The position numbers and the translations under genes are program-made. A stretch of DNA of 64,000 bases from Bacillota bacterium (lineage in GTDB: Bacteria; Bacillota; Clostridia; Christensenellales; SZUA-584), in contig JAEYKW010000015.1 in the NCBI GenBank assembly GCA_023408075.1, positions 345,665 to 409,664 of the forward strand, read 5' to 3'. Below, piece by piece: positions 15,505 through 24,119 of this stretch. Every line of letters starts with the position of its first letter. The stretch's first letter is position 1. The notes beneath the pieces were generated by a model that did no database searches, was not told the DNA's origin, and saw only the letters and a program-made list of their open reading frames with translations.

Positions 15505-17559
15505 TTACGTGCTCACAATGGTGCATACGCAGCCCTCGTGCAAAGGCGGATGTCCCGTGTTCTGATAGACGGTCATGTTTTTGCCGTCTCCTTCAGCGAT
15601 CCCGCCACTGGAAACGAAGTTCTGTTCAATGCCCACCACCACGCCGTCCATCTCGTTGCAGTACGGGCACGATTGACTGCCCATGTTGACCCACATGATA
15701 CGCGTCACCCCGCCGCTGGAATAGGCCGCTTTTGCTATCGCGCCCGCGAGCCTCACGCATTCGTTCAATCCGATCTTATCCGGCCGCTTTTCTTCCCACT
15801 CGTCAAGGCGTTCCTCGACCGCTTCAAGCTCTGTCTGACCGTTGTCAGCTGCTTTCTTCACAAGAGATTTAAGCTGCCCCTTGGATGAATTGATGTGCCG
15901 CACAGTAAACGCGTCCATATACTGTGCGAGAAACTTTGTCACGCGTTCGTTCCATTGGCCTGTAAAATTTATTTCTTTAGCAGCTTCGGCATATATGTTT
16001 TTCGCCAAAGCTGAAAAAGGCGTGTTCATCTGATGTCTGATCGCCTCAGGTAGATCATCATAAAAGCTCTCGAGCGCGTCAGTGAAAGCCGCTGTGCCCT
16101 TTGAACTGATCGTTTCGACTGAAAGCGTTTCCTTCGCAATGGATCTGATGCCTTTCACTTCGTGCGAAACCAATGCGCGGGCTTTATCGGTGATCTTGCC
16201 GTTATATTCGTTTGCGATCTTCGTTCGTTTCGTGGCTGATCTGATTTGTGCTGTGCTTAAAACGGCTGTGTCGGGCGGTTTTTCTCGTACCGCTTGTCCT
16301 ATATTCCGCGTCAGCAAGGCTCCTAACGCATTCAATGCCGCCGCTTCAGTCTCGCTCTGGACGTTTCCGGCCGCGACCTTTTCAACCGGCGCGAAATTTA
16401 ACGGCATATAATACCCCTTGCCAAGGCCATCCGGTATCGGATTCATATTCTCCTTTTCACGCCATGTGTCCGCATTCATAACCCCGTTCTGGCGCATGAT
16501 CTGGAAAACCTCGGCTCGCGTCTTACTGTCGCCCCGAAGCAACGCATCCACGTTGTACTCAGCATAAAAAACAAGCCGCTGCTGGCGGCTTAATAGAGAG
16601 CGTTTAATCTCCTGTTCCCAGAGAACAAGCAATGGCCGTAGTGTATATACTACGAAATTGATATTCTGGTGCTCGATGTTGGAGTATGTCGAGCGCTCCA
16701 AATCCATAATCAGATGCGGCGGCACATTGAAAAACCGTGCAACCTCTGTCACCTGAAACTTTCGGGTCTCGATAAACTGCGATTCGTCCGGTGCGTAGGA
16801 GGTTTTAACAAACTCCATCCCCTCCTCGAGCACCATTATTTCGTGTGCATTCTCAACGCCTTGGTATCTGTCCTTCCATTGCTTGCGAAGCCGTTCCTGT
16901 GCCGGTTCCGAAAGATTTTTTTCATGCTTTAGGACACCGCCTGTATTGGCGCCGTTGGAAAAGAATCTCGAGCCGAAATCCTCCGCCGCTTTCGCTAAGC
17001 CGAAAATATCCCGTCCGATATCGAGCGGCGCAAACGGTTTATCTGTGCTATATCCGATATTGACCAGTCGCAAAATCTCATAGTCGTTATATATTCGGCT
17101 GCTGCCGTCCAGAAAGAAAACTTTAAATACGCGCCCCGTGGGAGTAATCGATTCGTGAACACGCCAATAGCACACGGGCACGAGACCCTCCACCTCCCCC
17201 TTGGCATTCCATTTTATGATCGCATAGGCCCGACCGCCGATGAAGTAATTCACCATCATCACGCGACGGAAATCAACGCTGGTCATCAACTCGTTTGGCA
17301 TGTCGTGAAGAATCTCATAAAGGCTAAAATCCCTTGCGATCTCTCGGCCTTCGTTTGTCCTTCGATAGACATTAAGCGGCAGCGTCGCGACCGTGGAGGC
17401 CAGCAGATTGAGAGCAGCATATACGGCAGAGATCGATACCACATTATCCTGATTGATGTTGACACCCGCCGCGCTCTTGCCAAAATCCCAGAACCAGCCG
17501 TTGCTTTCCGAGATGGCCCGCACAATTCGGTTATTAACCCAGTTCCTTATCCTTCCCAT
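15505..17559 (-). CDS. Portal protein fused to MuF-like head morphogenesis domain
   Basis: 684 residues against about 400-450 for an HK97-type portal alone. Residues 1-410 are the portal: VYAALNLLASTVATLPLNVYRR, LLHDMPNE-like segment (EILHDMPNELMTSVDFRRVMMV), FNVPPHLIMDLERSTYSNIEHQNINFV, and MNPIPDGLGKGYYMPLNF at the end. Residues about 450-684 resemble a SPP1 gp7/Mu gpF-like minor head protein, ending with CPYCNEMDG...HPPLHEGCVC, a Cys/His set suited to a metal site. The two are one open frame, giving a portal that carries its own ejection or assembly partner. AAGGAG precedes the start. Confidence 0.88.
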   Translation of the reverse strand: MGRIRNWVNNRIVRAISESNGWFWDFGKSAAGVNINQDNVVSISAVYAALNLLASTVATLPLNVYRRTNEGREIARDFSLYEILHDMPNELMTSVDFRRVMMVNYFIGGRAYAIIKWNAKGEVEGLVPVCYWRVHESITPTGRVFKVFFLDGSSRIYNDYEILRLVNIGYSTDKPFAPLDIGRDIFGLAKAAEDFGSRFFSNGANTGGVLKHEKNLSEPAQERLRKQWKDRYQGVENAHEIMVLEEGMEFVKTSYAPDESQFIETRKFQVTEVARFFNVPPHLIMDLERSTYSNIEHQNINFVVYTLRPLLVLWEQEIKRSLLSRQQRLVFYAEYNVDALLRGDSKTRAEVFQIMRQNGVMNADTWREKENMNPIPDGLGKGYYMPLNFAPVEKVAAGNVQSETEAAALNALGALLTRNIGQAVREKPPDTAVLSTAQIRSATKRTKIANEYNGKITDKARALVSHEVKGIRSIAKETLSVETISSKGTAAFTDALESFYDDLPEAIRHQMNTPFSALAKNIYAEAAKEINFTGQWNERVTKFLAQYMDAFTVRHINSSKGQLKSLVKKAADNGQTELEAVEERLDEWEEKRPDKIGLNECVRLAGAIAKAAYSSGGVTRIMWVNMGSQSCPYCNEMDGVVVGIEQNFVSSGGIAEGDGKNMTVYQNTGHPPLHEGCVCTIVST

Positions 17560-17568
17560 ATCGGCTCC

Positions 17569-19341
17569 TTATGTCGTGATAAATCCGCGCTCCTCATACA
17601 CACTCTTAAACTCTGGTTCCTCGATGAACCGTATAGCGCGCGCCATTGCGTTGATCACCGCCGCCAGCGGGTCAATCCTTTGGCTGTCATCCTTATGCTT
17701 CTTCGACAGCTTGATATTTCCGTTGTTGTCCTGAACCTCAACCGCATTTGACAACGCCCAGGTCAGCAGCGGCGAACCGTCATGAATCAGTTTGCCCCTG
17801 AGAATCAGTTCACGGAAAAACTTTGTCGGCTCAGAAAGGGTAATGACGCCTTGTCTGATTTCTACAAACTGTTCCTCAGAATATGCATCTTCCTTCTGCA
17901 TCTGTGTGATCATGTGCGTAGCGTTATATGGATCGTAGTCAAACTCCCGCATGAGCCACCCTTCTTCGAACTCCATATCGTGGACATGATCGCGAACATA
18001 ATCATAGTCGATCACAGCGCCCGGCGTTTCGGTGCACCAACCGTCATTGATCCAGTCTCGATACGGAACGCGATCCGTTTTTTCGTGCCTTGATACGGCT
18101 TCAGCTGGAATAAAACCATGCGCACAGACCGCAAAAACGCCATCCGGCAGCAAGAAAACAAAACCGTCTGCGGTCAAATCGACCGCCTTTGAAAGGTCAA
18201 ATCCGCAGAATGGAGATACTCCTTTAACTTTCCTAATGAATTCAGCGCGCGATACGGCAAGCTCTTTATACTTATCCATGCAGCCGGAAGCGTATTTTTT
18301 CTCCGAATCAGCCTGCCAAATGTTCATGCGCTTGGTCATAAACTCGCGTATCTTGTCTGGGTCACCTGTACCAAACGCCAATTCATACTCGGATTCTATC
18401 TGAGCCAACAATTCGCAAGCGTAAGCGTTATCATTTTGCAGAATAGGATTGGCTTTCGGCCACACTGTCCGATCGTGTGGGTTGTCCTTCTCGTCGAGCT
18501 GCCGGATCATGACAAATTCAGTTTCTATCACCAAATCGCCGCTTAAAATCTTGCACCCGGTGTCGTACTCTTTCTTGCAGGGGTTATTCTCCGCGTCCTT
18601 TCCCGCCGTCGAGATGATGTTCATCAGTGATTGAGCACGCTTTCCGAAGCCGGAGAACAGCGTATCGTGAATCTCACTGGTCGGATGCGCGTGGTATTCA
18701 TCCACCGTAACGATTGTGGGCGCGCCGGAGTCCTTGTTCTTCGTGTCCTTGGACAACGGCCGCAGCCAACCGCCGCGCGTCTTATGCTCAATGTATGTCT
18801 TCTTGACTTCAAGCCTTTTTAAGATGTCCGGGCTCACAAGCGCCATCGCATGCGCGTCACCCCATACGCGCTTCGCTTGGCCGCGGTCCACAGCGGCACA
18901 TTCCACCTCCGGCATTTGTTCATATTGCCGTAGCTCCGGGTGCCCGGGCGGGTATATCACGTCCGAGCACATGCCGTATAGAGAGATGCCGCTCATTTCG
19001 GTTGATTTCACGTTGCCGCGGGCACGCATATTCAGTGATTTATTAAAGCGCCGCTTGCCGGAATCCTGATGCACCCATCCAAACAGGCACCCAAGGTCAA
19101 ACTTTTGGAACGGCTCAAGCTCTATCGGCTGCCCTTGGAAAACACCACGTACATGCCGGCACAAGAGAAACCATTTAAAAATGCGGTCCGCGCGGGTCTC
19201 ATCAAAAACAAAAGGGAACTTCTCAGTCCCCTGCCGTTTCAGATCCTTCAGGTGTCGCTCGCATGAAAGCCATTCCCATTTACATGATTGAATCTTCCCG
19301 GATACAACATCAATCGCATACTGTGTCGTTGGGTGTTCCAT
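17569..19341 (-). CDS. terL: Terminase large subunit
   Basis: 590 residues starting at MEHPTTQY; the A of the ATG is the last base of the upstream stop (TGATG), with AAGG upstream. Phage terminase-1 type: QGQPIELEPFQKFDLGCLFGWVHQ, the Walker-A-like RARGNVKST, Walker B TIVTVDEYHAHP, motif III IISTAGKDAENN, and nuclease-domain acidic residues in CGFDLSKAVDLTA. It packages DNA into proheads and cuts the concatemer. Confidence 0.93.
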   Translation of the reverse strand: MEHPTTQYAIDVVSGKIQSCKWEWLSCERHLKDLKRQGTEKFPFVFDETRADRIFKWFLLCRHVRGVFQGQPIELEPFQKFDLGCLFGWVHQDSGKRRFNKSLNMRARGNVKSTEMSGISLYGMCSDVIYPPGHPELRQYEQMPEVECAAVDRGQAKRVWGDAHAMALVSPDILKRLEVKKTYIEHKTRGGWLRPLSKDTKNKDSGAPTIVTVDEYHAHPTSEIHDTLFSGFGKRAQSLMNIISTAGKDAENNPCKKEYDTGCKILSGDLVIETEFVMIRQLDEKDNPHDRTVWPKANPILQNDNAYACELLAQIESEYELAFGTGDPDKIREFMTKRMNIWQADSEKKYASGCMDKYKELAVSRAEFIRKVKGVSPFCGFDLSKAVDLTADGFVFLLPDGVFAVCAHGFIPAEAVSRHEKTDRVPYRDWINDGWCTETPGAVIDYDYVRDHVHDMEFEEGWLMREFDYDPYNATHMITQMQKEDAYSEEQFVEIRQGVITLSEPTKFFRELILRGKLIHDGSPLLTWALSNAVEVQDNNGNIKLSKKHKDDSQRIDPLAAVINAMARAIRFIEEPEFKSVYEERGFITT

Positions 19342-19544
19342 CAGCCTTGCTCGCTGTGTAAAATAGCACGGGCAATTGCACAAGCCTGGTCTCTATCAAA
19401 TCCCGCGTCCCGCAAAATTACATACTGCTGCGTTTTTATGAATTCTTGATTTATCTCTCTTTGCCATTCTTGATAACGCGATTGCTTCAGTGTCTGCAAT
19501 GCAGCTTTGCTGCGTAATTCGCCTTTGTGTCTTTTTTTAAACAT
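19341..19544 (-). CDS. Small protein between terminase subunits
   Basis: 67 residues, basic N-terminus (MFKKRHKGELRSKAALQ) and helical throughout. AGGAGG precedes the ATG, and its stop overlaps the terL start. The good ribosome-binding site and overlap support a real gene. No family recognised; it may be a packaging accessory. Confidence 0.55.
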   Translation of the reverse strand: MFKKRHKGELRSKAALQTLKQSRYQEWQREINQEFIKTQQYVILRDAGFDRDQACAIARAILHSEQG

Positions 19545-19559
19545 ATTCGTTACGGCCTC

Positions 19560-20063
19560 CTAATCAAACATATCCGCGTGTTCATCGCGAGGTTTGCGCG
19601 GCTCCTTTCGCGGGATGTTCTTTGTCCGCGATACAGGATTGAGATATAGCCGATCTCCCAGCGTAACAACCTGCTGCCGTTTCAACCGCAGCTCCGAGCC
19701 GATCTCAAGAACCTGCTTTTGAGCAATCAATTTTTCACTGATTGTTCTTTCCTCATCTCGTATAACTTTCATGGCATTATCCATAAGCTCCGTCATGACA
19801 TCGAGTTCCCACACGGCCATGCAGTATTGGTTAATCAGATGCTCGTCCAGCGAGCCGACAAACTCAATCTCTTTATACAGCTTTTTAAGACGTTTAAACT
19901 CCTGTAGCGCGCGGGGACATTTAAGCACGGCATCACTCGCATGTAGTGTTTTATTTTTGAGTTTTATTTCAGATTTTTGCCGATGCTCAATTTCATCTTT
20001 CGTAAGGTGCTTACGCCCGTTTGACCGCACCAATGCTAGAGGTTGAGCATTCCGCCCTGCCAA
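19560..20063 (-). CDS. Terminase small subunit, P27 family
   Basis: 167 residues from a TTG start with GAGGAG about 10 nt upstream. The helical protein with KCPRALQEFKRLKKLYKEIEFVGSLDEHLINQYCMAVWELD matches the P27 small-terminase family, followed by a basic tail (NIPRKEPRKPRDEHADMFD). It recognises the packaging site and recruits TerL. Confidence 0.85.
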   Translation of the reverse strand: MAGRNAQPLALVRSNGRKHLTKDEIEHRQKSEIKLKNKTLHASDAVLKCPRALQEFKRLKKLYKEIEFVGSLDEHLINQYCMAVWELDVMTELMDNAMKVIRDEERTISEKLIAQKQVLEIGSELRLKRQQVVTLGDRLYLNPVSRTKNIPRKEPRKPRDEHADMFD

Positions 20064-20182
20064 TTTTGTTCACTCCTCGCATATAAAATCAGGGTTTCAA
20101 AAAGGGAGTTTTTCACACAGATGACTGGGACACACGTTAGGCGTCTCGCAGGTCCGGGAGAATTTTACCCGCCCTTCCCCAT

Positions 20183-20557
20183 CTATCGGTTACCAAAGCC
20201 TCCATCTTCTTTTGCAGTTTTTCTGCTATGGCATGAAGGGCACAATGAACGAAGGTTGTTCGTATCAAAGAACAACTTCGCGTCGCCTTTGTGTGGTACC
20301 TCATGGTCCGCATGCTTGGCTTCTCTGACTTGGTTATGCTCGAGGCATTCTTCACACAGAGGTTGTTTGCGCAATTGGTCTTTGCTCATGCGTTTCCAGC
20401 GCTTAGTGTCGTACCACCCGCACCGCACCCGCCCCCGGTTCTCCGCCCGGTAGTCCCGCCGCGGTGTTAAGCCCCCATGCTTTTCACAGTAGGCCCCCTC
20501 CCGTATTAAAGCAGTACACCCCGGTTTCTTACATGGGCGCAGCGGTGTGTTTGGCAT
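20183..20557 (-). CDS. HNH endonuclease (packaging-associated)
   Basis: 124 residues. A zinc-binding N-terminus (CKKPGCTALIREGAYCEKH) precedes the HNH core CEECL...AKHADHEVPHKGD...FDTNNLRSLCPSCHSRKTAKE, with the metal-binding HADH and NxxSLCxxCH elements intact. HNH genes directly before terS-terL-portal are usual in cos phages, where the nuclease helps terminase nick the cos site. The 119 bp between this gene and terS is a likely place for cos, but no site can be identified by eye. GGAGAAG precedes the ATG. Confidence 0.88.
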   Translation of the reverse strand: MPNTPLRPCKKPGCTALIREGAYCEKHGGLTPRRDYRAENRGRVRCGWYDTKRWKRMSKDQLRKQPLCEECLEHNQVREAKHADHEVPHKGDAKLFFDTNNLRSLCPSCHSRKTAKEDGGFGNR

Positions 20558-20619
20558 ATCTTCTCCAAATTAAAAGAGCGCCTGCTAAGCGCTCATGCGA
20601 TATCGTTCATTATAGATTC

Positions 20620-20790
20620 TTCGGCTTTATGAACCAGCGGTTTTAATTACCGCGTGCCATCACCGTGTATTTGATTCCGGTGCCGCCAGCCTTGAGCGAT
20701 GCTGCTCGACAGACATCAATAATCCAATCCATCTCATACCGCCGCCCGTGTTTACTCGCCGCCTTTTGCGAATATATGTTCTACAGAGAG
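20620..20790 (-). pseudogene. Decayed paralogue of the 21447-21719 gene
   Basis: One frame reads GRRYEMDWIIDVCRAASLKA then GGTGIKYTVMARGN, an in-frame stop, and NRWFIKPKN. This aligns with GRRYEIDSVVDVCRAVSLKAGGIGTRYTCMVKG and DRWFMERKD of the intact gene about 900 bp away. There is no usable start, an internal stop, and the N-terminal third is missing. A LexA-like sequence (20769-20782) precedes it with one mismatch to GAAC-N4-GTTC. Confidence 0.65.
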
Positions 20791-20825
20791 TATATCGTGT
20801 TATGCGTTTGCAATAGGTAAATGCT

Positions 20826-21290
20826 TCAAATACTATTTAGAATATCCTTTTCGATTTCTTCCCAACATACTATATAAGTAAAATCGTAGAATTTCCCTAT
20901 GTAACCAGCAGATTGTCTTTCATAATTTTCGCGAGCTATGAATCCAGCATTCTTATTAATCTCATCGTTAGTAATTGCGTTTCTGTATCTATGCTTAATC
21001 ATGAGAAGTAAAGCCGCTGCATCTTTTATTGAATGCTCAACTATAAAACTATTAAACTTTTCTGCTAATCTATCTACTTTTTCAAACTCATATACCGCCT
21101 GAATTGTTGGAATATCATCCACTTTAATTCTTGGTGCGTTTATAGCCAGTTCAACAAACTCTCTACATAAAAAGTAGAAATCATAATTCTCAGGCTTATT
21201 TTCAATCTTGAGTATTATTTCGTCTAAGTCTGTCTCAGCCTTTTCAGTTATGATTTTCTTGTTAAATTCTCTTGCAGTTTCAGTCGTCAA
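20826..21290 (-). CDS. AT-rich phage accessory protein, unknown
   Basis: 154 residues from a TTG codon with AAAGGAG 8 nt upstream; the ATG 18 nt earlier would place that site inside the gene. The predicted product is soluble and helical (KIITEKAETDLDEIILKIENKPENYDFYFLCREFVELAINAP; VCWEEIEKDILNSI). Base composition is far more AT-rich than the flanking packaging and polymerase genes, and it has its own AT-rich upstream region, so it looks like an independently acquired moron. No family recognised. Confidence 0.6.
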   Translation of the reverse strand: MTTETAREFNKKIITEKAETDLDEIILKIENKPENYDFYFLCREFVELAINAPRIKVDDIPTIQAVYEFEKVDRLAEKFNSFIVEHSIKDAAALLLMIKHRYRNAITNDEINKNAGFIARENYERQSAGYIGKFYDFTYIVCWEEIEKDILNSI

Positions 21291-21446
21291 AATGGTATCT
21301 CCTTTCATTTTATAACGACTAATTCTACATTTTATAACAAATTCCTTTTTTTAATGTTGTTACAAATCTTTATATAATGAAGAGCACTGCCTCGCAATGC
21401 ACTTGTATCCCTCACCCAACTCTTCTGACTATATGGGCTTCGTACT

Positions 21447-21719
21447 TTAATCTGTCAACGGGTCTTTTCGTTCCATGAACCAGCGGTCTTCTTCAAGCCA
21501 CAGAAACGTTTGGTGCCCTTTCACCATGCAGGTATAGCGAGTGCCAATACCACCTGCCTTGAGCGATACTGCCCGGCATACATCAACGACTGAATCAATC
21601 TCATACCGCCGCCCGCTTTCCCACCAAAATGCAACGGGTTCTATTTGCCCATTCGGAAAATATATCGCTTCGACCTTGACATACACCTTATATTTGTTTT
21701 CGTACCGTCTTTCTATCAT
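21447..21719 (-). CDS. Small conserved partner of the SOS polymerase
   Basis: 90 residues beginning MIERRYENKYKVYVKVEAIYF and containing WWESGRRYEIDSVVDVCRAVSLKAGGIGTRYTCMVKG, ending with DRWFMERKD. Short proteins with this (W)E-x-GRR(Y/F)EID...(R)A.SLKAGG..-RYT pattern regularly accompany Y-family polymerases in Firmicute mobile elements. Function unknown. Its ATG overlaps the polymerase stop, so it belongs to the same SOS operon. Confidence 0.75.
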   Translation of the reverse strand: MIERRYENKYKVYVKVEAIYFPNGQIEPVAFWWESGRRYEIDSVVDVCRAVSLKAGGIGTRYTCMVKGHQTFLWLEEDRWFMERKDPLTD

Positions 21720-22963
21720 TGCACCATACCATCCTTAAAAAAGCCCACGGGATGTATGATGTGATCTCCTTTGGGGTTGATGCCTCCGAGAGGTTTGTCA
21801 GCCAGCATGCATGCGCGCTGCAGTGTAAAATGCCCGAAGCGGCGCCGTATCTCATCCACGGCGATGTCGAGCGCTTCGTATTTTTCACGCTGCCGCTCGT
21901 CGCTGAACACCGAAAGCTGCTGCGGTATGGAAGCGGGTATAAGATCAGTACAGCGCACGCCTAGGCTGCGGATAGGGCGCGGCCAGTTGTAATGCGCCAC
22001 GAAAAGACGCATCGCCGCATCCGCGATCTCACCCGTTATGTGTGACGGGCGGGACAGCTTGCACTGGCGCTCAAAGCGGAAAAGCTCGTTGTCGCGAATG
22101 GATATCGCCACGGTGCGGCATACAAAGCCGTGCTCACGCAGACGCGCACAGACACTTTCGCAGAGTACGAACAACGTGACCTTCACGTCCTCATTGCATG
22201 TTAAATCGCGCGGGGTCGTGGTGCTGTTGCCGATGGATTTGATCATTGATTCCTCATCCATCTGCATCACGGGGGAATTGTCGAAGCCGTTCGCAAAGGA
22301 ATAAAGAACGTCGCCCACTTTGCCGAAAATGCCATGCAGCAGCGAGAGTGGCGTGGCAGCCAGCTGGCCGATGGTGGTGATTCCTAAGCGCACGAGTTTA
22401 CCCTTGGTGGCGCGGCCCACATAAAGGAGCTCATCCACGGGCAGCGGCCACGCGACGGATTTGTAATTGTCTCTGCTGATCAGTGTGGTGGCATCCGGCT
22501 TTTTGATATCAGAACCGAGCTTGGCAAATATCTTGTTGTAGCTGACGCCCACAGATGCCGTGACGCCGAGCTCTCGTGTCACGCGGGCCCGTATCTCGTT
22601 GGCGATGTGTACGCCATCTTCACCGCTCACGTCGAGCCATGCTTCGTCGAGGCCGAACGGCTCAATCTGCGAGGTGTAGTCAGCGTAGATACTGCGGGCG
22701 AGCTTTGCGTAACGCAGGTAAAGTGGATAATTCGGAGGCAGCACGATGAGACCCTGGCATTTTTCTCGTGCCTGCCAAAGCGCCTCGCCTGTCTTTATGC
22801 CGGTCGCTTTAGCGATATAATTTTTTGCCAACACTATGCCGTGCCGCAGTTCCTCGTCGCCGCCGACAACAACCGGATTGCCCCGGATTTCAGGCCGGTG
22901 CACGCACTCCACGGACGCGTAAAAGTTATTCATATCGCTGTGTAAAATGACCCGCTGCTTCAT
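21716..22963 (-). CDS. Y-family DNA polymerase (DinB/UmuC-like)
   Basis: 415 residues. The catalytic palm is complete: LHSDMNNFYASVE with the first Asp, GLDEAWLDVSG with the Asp-Glu pair, and SYNKIFAKLGSDIKKPD. Finger elements (VVVGGDEELRHGIVLAKNYIAKATGIKTG) and HhH-type thumb (GRATKGKLVRLGITTIGQLA) follow, then a little-finger domain. It should copy damaged DNA after phage induction. A LexA-type box lies 13 bp upstream. It is longer than DinB (about 355) and similar to the Firmicute mobile-element UvrX/UmuC-like group. Confidence 0.93.
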   Translation of the reverse strand: MKQRVILHSDMNNFYASVECVHRPEIRGNPVVVGGDEELRHGIVLAKNYIAKATGIKTGEALWQAREKCQGLIVLPPNYPLYLRYAKLARSIYADYTSQIEPFGLDEAWLDVSGEDGVHIANEIRARVTRELGVTASVGVSYNKIFAKLGSDIKKPDATTLISRDNYKSVAWPLPVDELLYVGRATKGKLVRLGITTIGQLAATPLSLLHGIFGKVGDVLYSFANGFDNSPVMQMDEESMIKSIGNSTTTPRDLTCNEDVKVTLFVLCESVCARLREHGFVCRTVAISIRDNELFRFERQCKLSRPSHITGEIADAAMRLFVAHYNWPRPIRSLGVRCTDLIPASIPQQLSVFSDERQREKYEALDIAVDEIRRRFGHFTLQRACMLADKPLGGINPKGDHIIHPVGFFKDGMVQ

Positions 22964-22975
22964 TTCCTTAAACCT

Positions 22976-22989
22976 CGAACATTTGTTCT
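22976..22989 (-). promoter_or_regulatory. LexA (SOS) box of the polymerase operon
   Basis: CGAACATTTGTTCT contains the perfect GAAC-N4-GTTC core of the Gram-positive LexA/DinR operator. It lies 13 bp upstream of the polymerase start, overlapping a TATAGA that could be the -10. Confidence 0.8.
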
Positions 22990-23037
22990 ATAGAAAGTTT
23001 ATTCGAATCGAGGTCTTTTTACAACAGGTAATATTTA

Positions 23038-23064
23038 AAAAACCGCCTCGTAAGGAAGCGGTTT
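23038..23064 (-). terminator. Terminator after the late activator gene
   Basis: Minus strand: AAACCGC and GCGGTTT arms with a loop of about 11 nt, followed by TTTTTTAAATATT. It isolates the SOS operon from early transcription. Confidence 0.7.
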
Positions 23065-23109
23065 CTCATTCTCTGTTCACTGTTTTCACAATAGCAGAAA
23101 AAAACGGCA

Positions 23110-23556
23110 CTAAGCGGCACGTTTTTGAATCTTTTCCAATATGGCATCTTTAATGTTGCGCGCCCCTCTCTCGCTATACCCTATTTTCTGCGCCACCTTC
23201 CATGCCGCCATACCATCGAAATACCGCAGCCGCACATACCGCTGCTCGGTCTCACTCAGGCCGGAACCGTTCACCATATCCTCAAGCTGGGCCAGCTTAC
23301 CGTATGCCGCCGCCAGATCAGCAGACACCTTCCGTATGCGCTCGGCGTAGACATCGACAAGCCGCGTAACGGCCTGCACCACGGGATCATACAGTGGGCC
23401 CCCGGTGACTCTATCCTTCTCCGGGGCCACGCCGCGCAGCATATCGTCATAGATGGAATCCCGCTTAGCTTTGAGTTCCTCGATCTGCAGCTCCAACTCC
23501 CGGATGCGCTGCTTGATTCGCGGATATTCACTTAGCCGCCGCTCTATATCTGTCAT
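23110..23556 (-). CDS. ArpU/sigma-like late transcription regulator
   Basis: 148 residues. The N-terminal half is a coiled coil (RIKQRIRELELQIEELKAKRDSIYDDML). The C-terminal half is a sigma-70 region-4-like HTH: LSETEQRYVRLRYFDGMAAWKVAQKIGYSERGARNIKDAIL. This layout is the ArpU/RinA-like/DUF1492 class that switches on late genes in Gram-positive phages. It is the last early gene before packaging, separated by a terminator, as expected of an activator of the late operon. Confidence 0.8.
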   Translation of the reverse strand: MTDIERRLSEYPRIKQRIRELELQIEELKAKRDSIYDDMLRGVAPEKDRVTGGPLYDPVVQAVTRLVDVYAERIRKVSADLAAAYGKLAQLEDMVNGSGLSETEQRYVRLRYFDGMAAWKVAQKIGYSERGARNIKDAILEKIQKRAA

Positions 23557-23650
23557 ATGACCCCCATAGAATCAAAATCAAATTGTATTCCCATCTCCTT
23601 CCTGCTAAGCTGTATGTGTGCCAAATAGCGACAGAAAGGAGGTGTTTCGT

Positions 23651-23827
23651 ATGGCAAAGGATTCTCTCGATATGGCGGCAGATATCACCATCGCTTCGCT
23701 CGGTGATTCAAATCAATCTTACGCGCATCCAGATCAAATCGTAAAAACATTTGAGGCGATCTATCGCAAAATCGAAGAGCTTAAAGCTGAAAAGCCTAGA
23801 CCCAATGACCCTATAAATGTTAGATAA
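23651..23827 (+). CDS. Small phage protein on the opposite strand
   Basis: 58 residues from MAKDSLDMAADITIASLG, with AAAGGAGG 8 nt upstream. The sequence ends FEAIYRKIEELKAEKPRPNDPINVR. It is the only plus-strand gene inside the minus-strand early/late block. It diverges from the ArpU-like gene and its 3' end overlaps the 3' end of the next minus-strand gene by 8 bp. Acidic helical N-terminus; function unknown. Confidence 0.6.
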   Translation: MAKDSLDMAADITIASLGDSNQSYAHPDQIVKTFEAIYRKIEELKAEKPRPNDPINVR

Positions 23828-24026
23828 AACCACAGTCCATGATTTTCAGCACTTCCGGGAAAGCGGCATATTCAGCTTCCGTCGCTATCCCGGAAGCCAC
23901 TCTTTCAAGATACGGCTTGATGTAGTTCTTAAAAACATCTTCTCTCGTCGGCAACTCCTCAGATTGCTCTAACGGTGCCTGTCTGCTTTCACCCGTGTTG
24001 GCAATTCTCGTTTTATCATCTTGCAT
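23820..24026 (-). CDS. Small phage protein next to the helicase loader
   Basis: 68 residues from MQDDKTRIANTG, preceded by GGAGGGGG. The helical C-terminal half reads PTREDVFKNYIKPYLERVASGIATEAEYAAFPEVLKIMD. It overlaps the plus-strand gene tail to tail. No function recognised. Confidence 0.5.
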   Translation of the reverse strand: MQDDKTRIANTGESRQAPLEQSEELPTREDVFKNYIKPYLERVASGIATEAEYAAFPEVLKIMDCGFI

Positions 24027-24119
24027 AAGTACCCCCTCCTTTCCGCCGCATACCCGCAGCTTTCTTATCATCCCCGCCGCCCGGCATAAACCCAAGCGCT
24101 TGGGATTATGACTCAGCCT

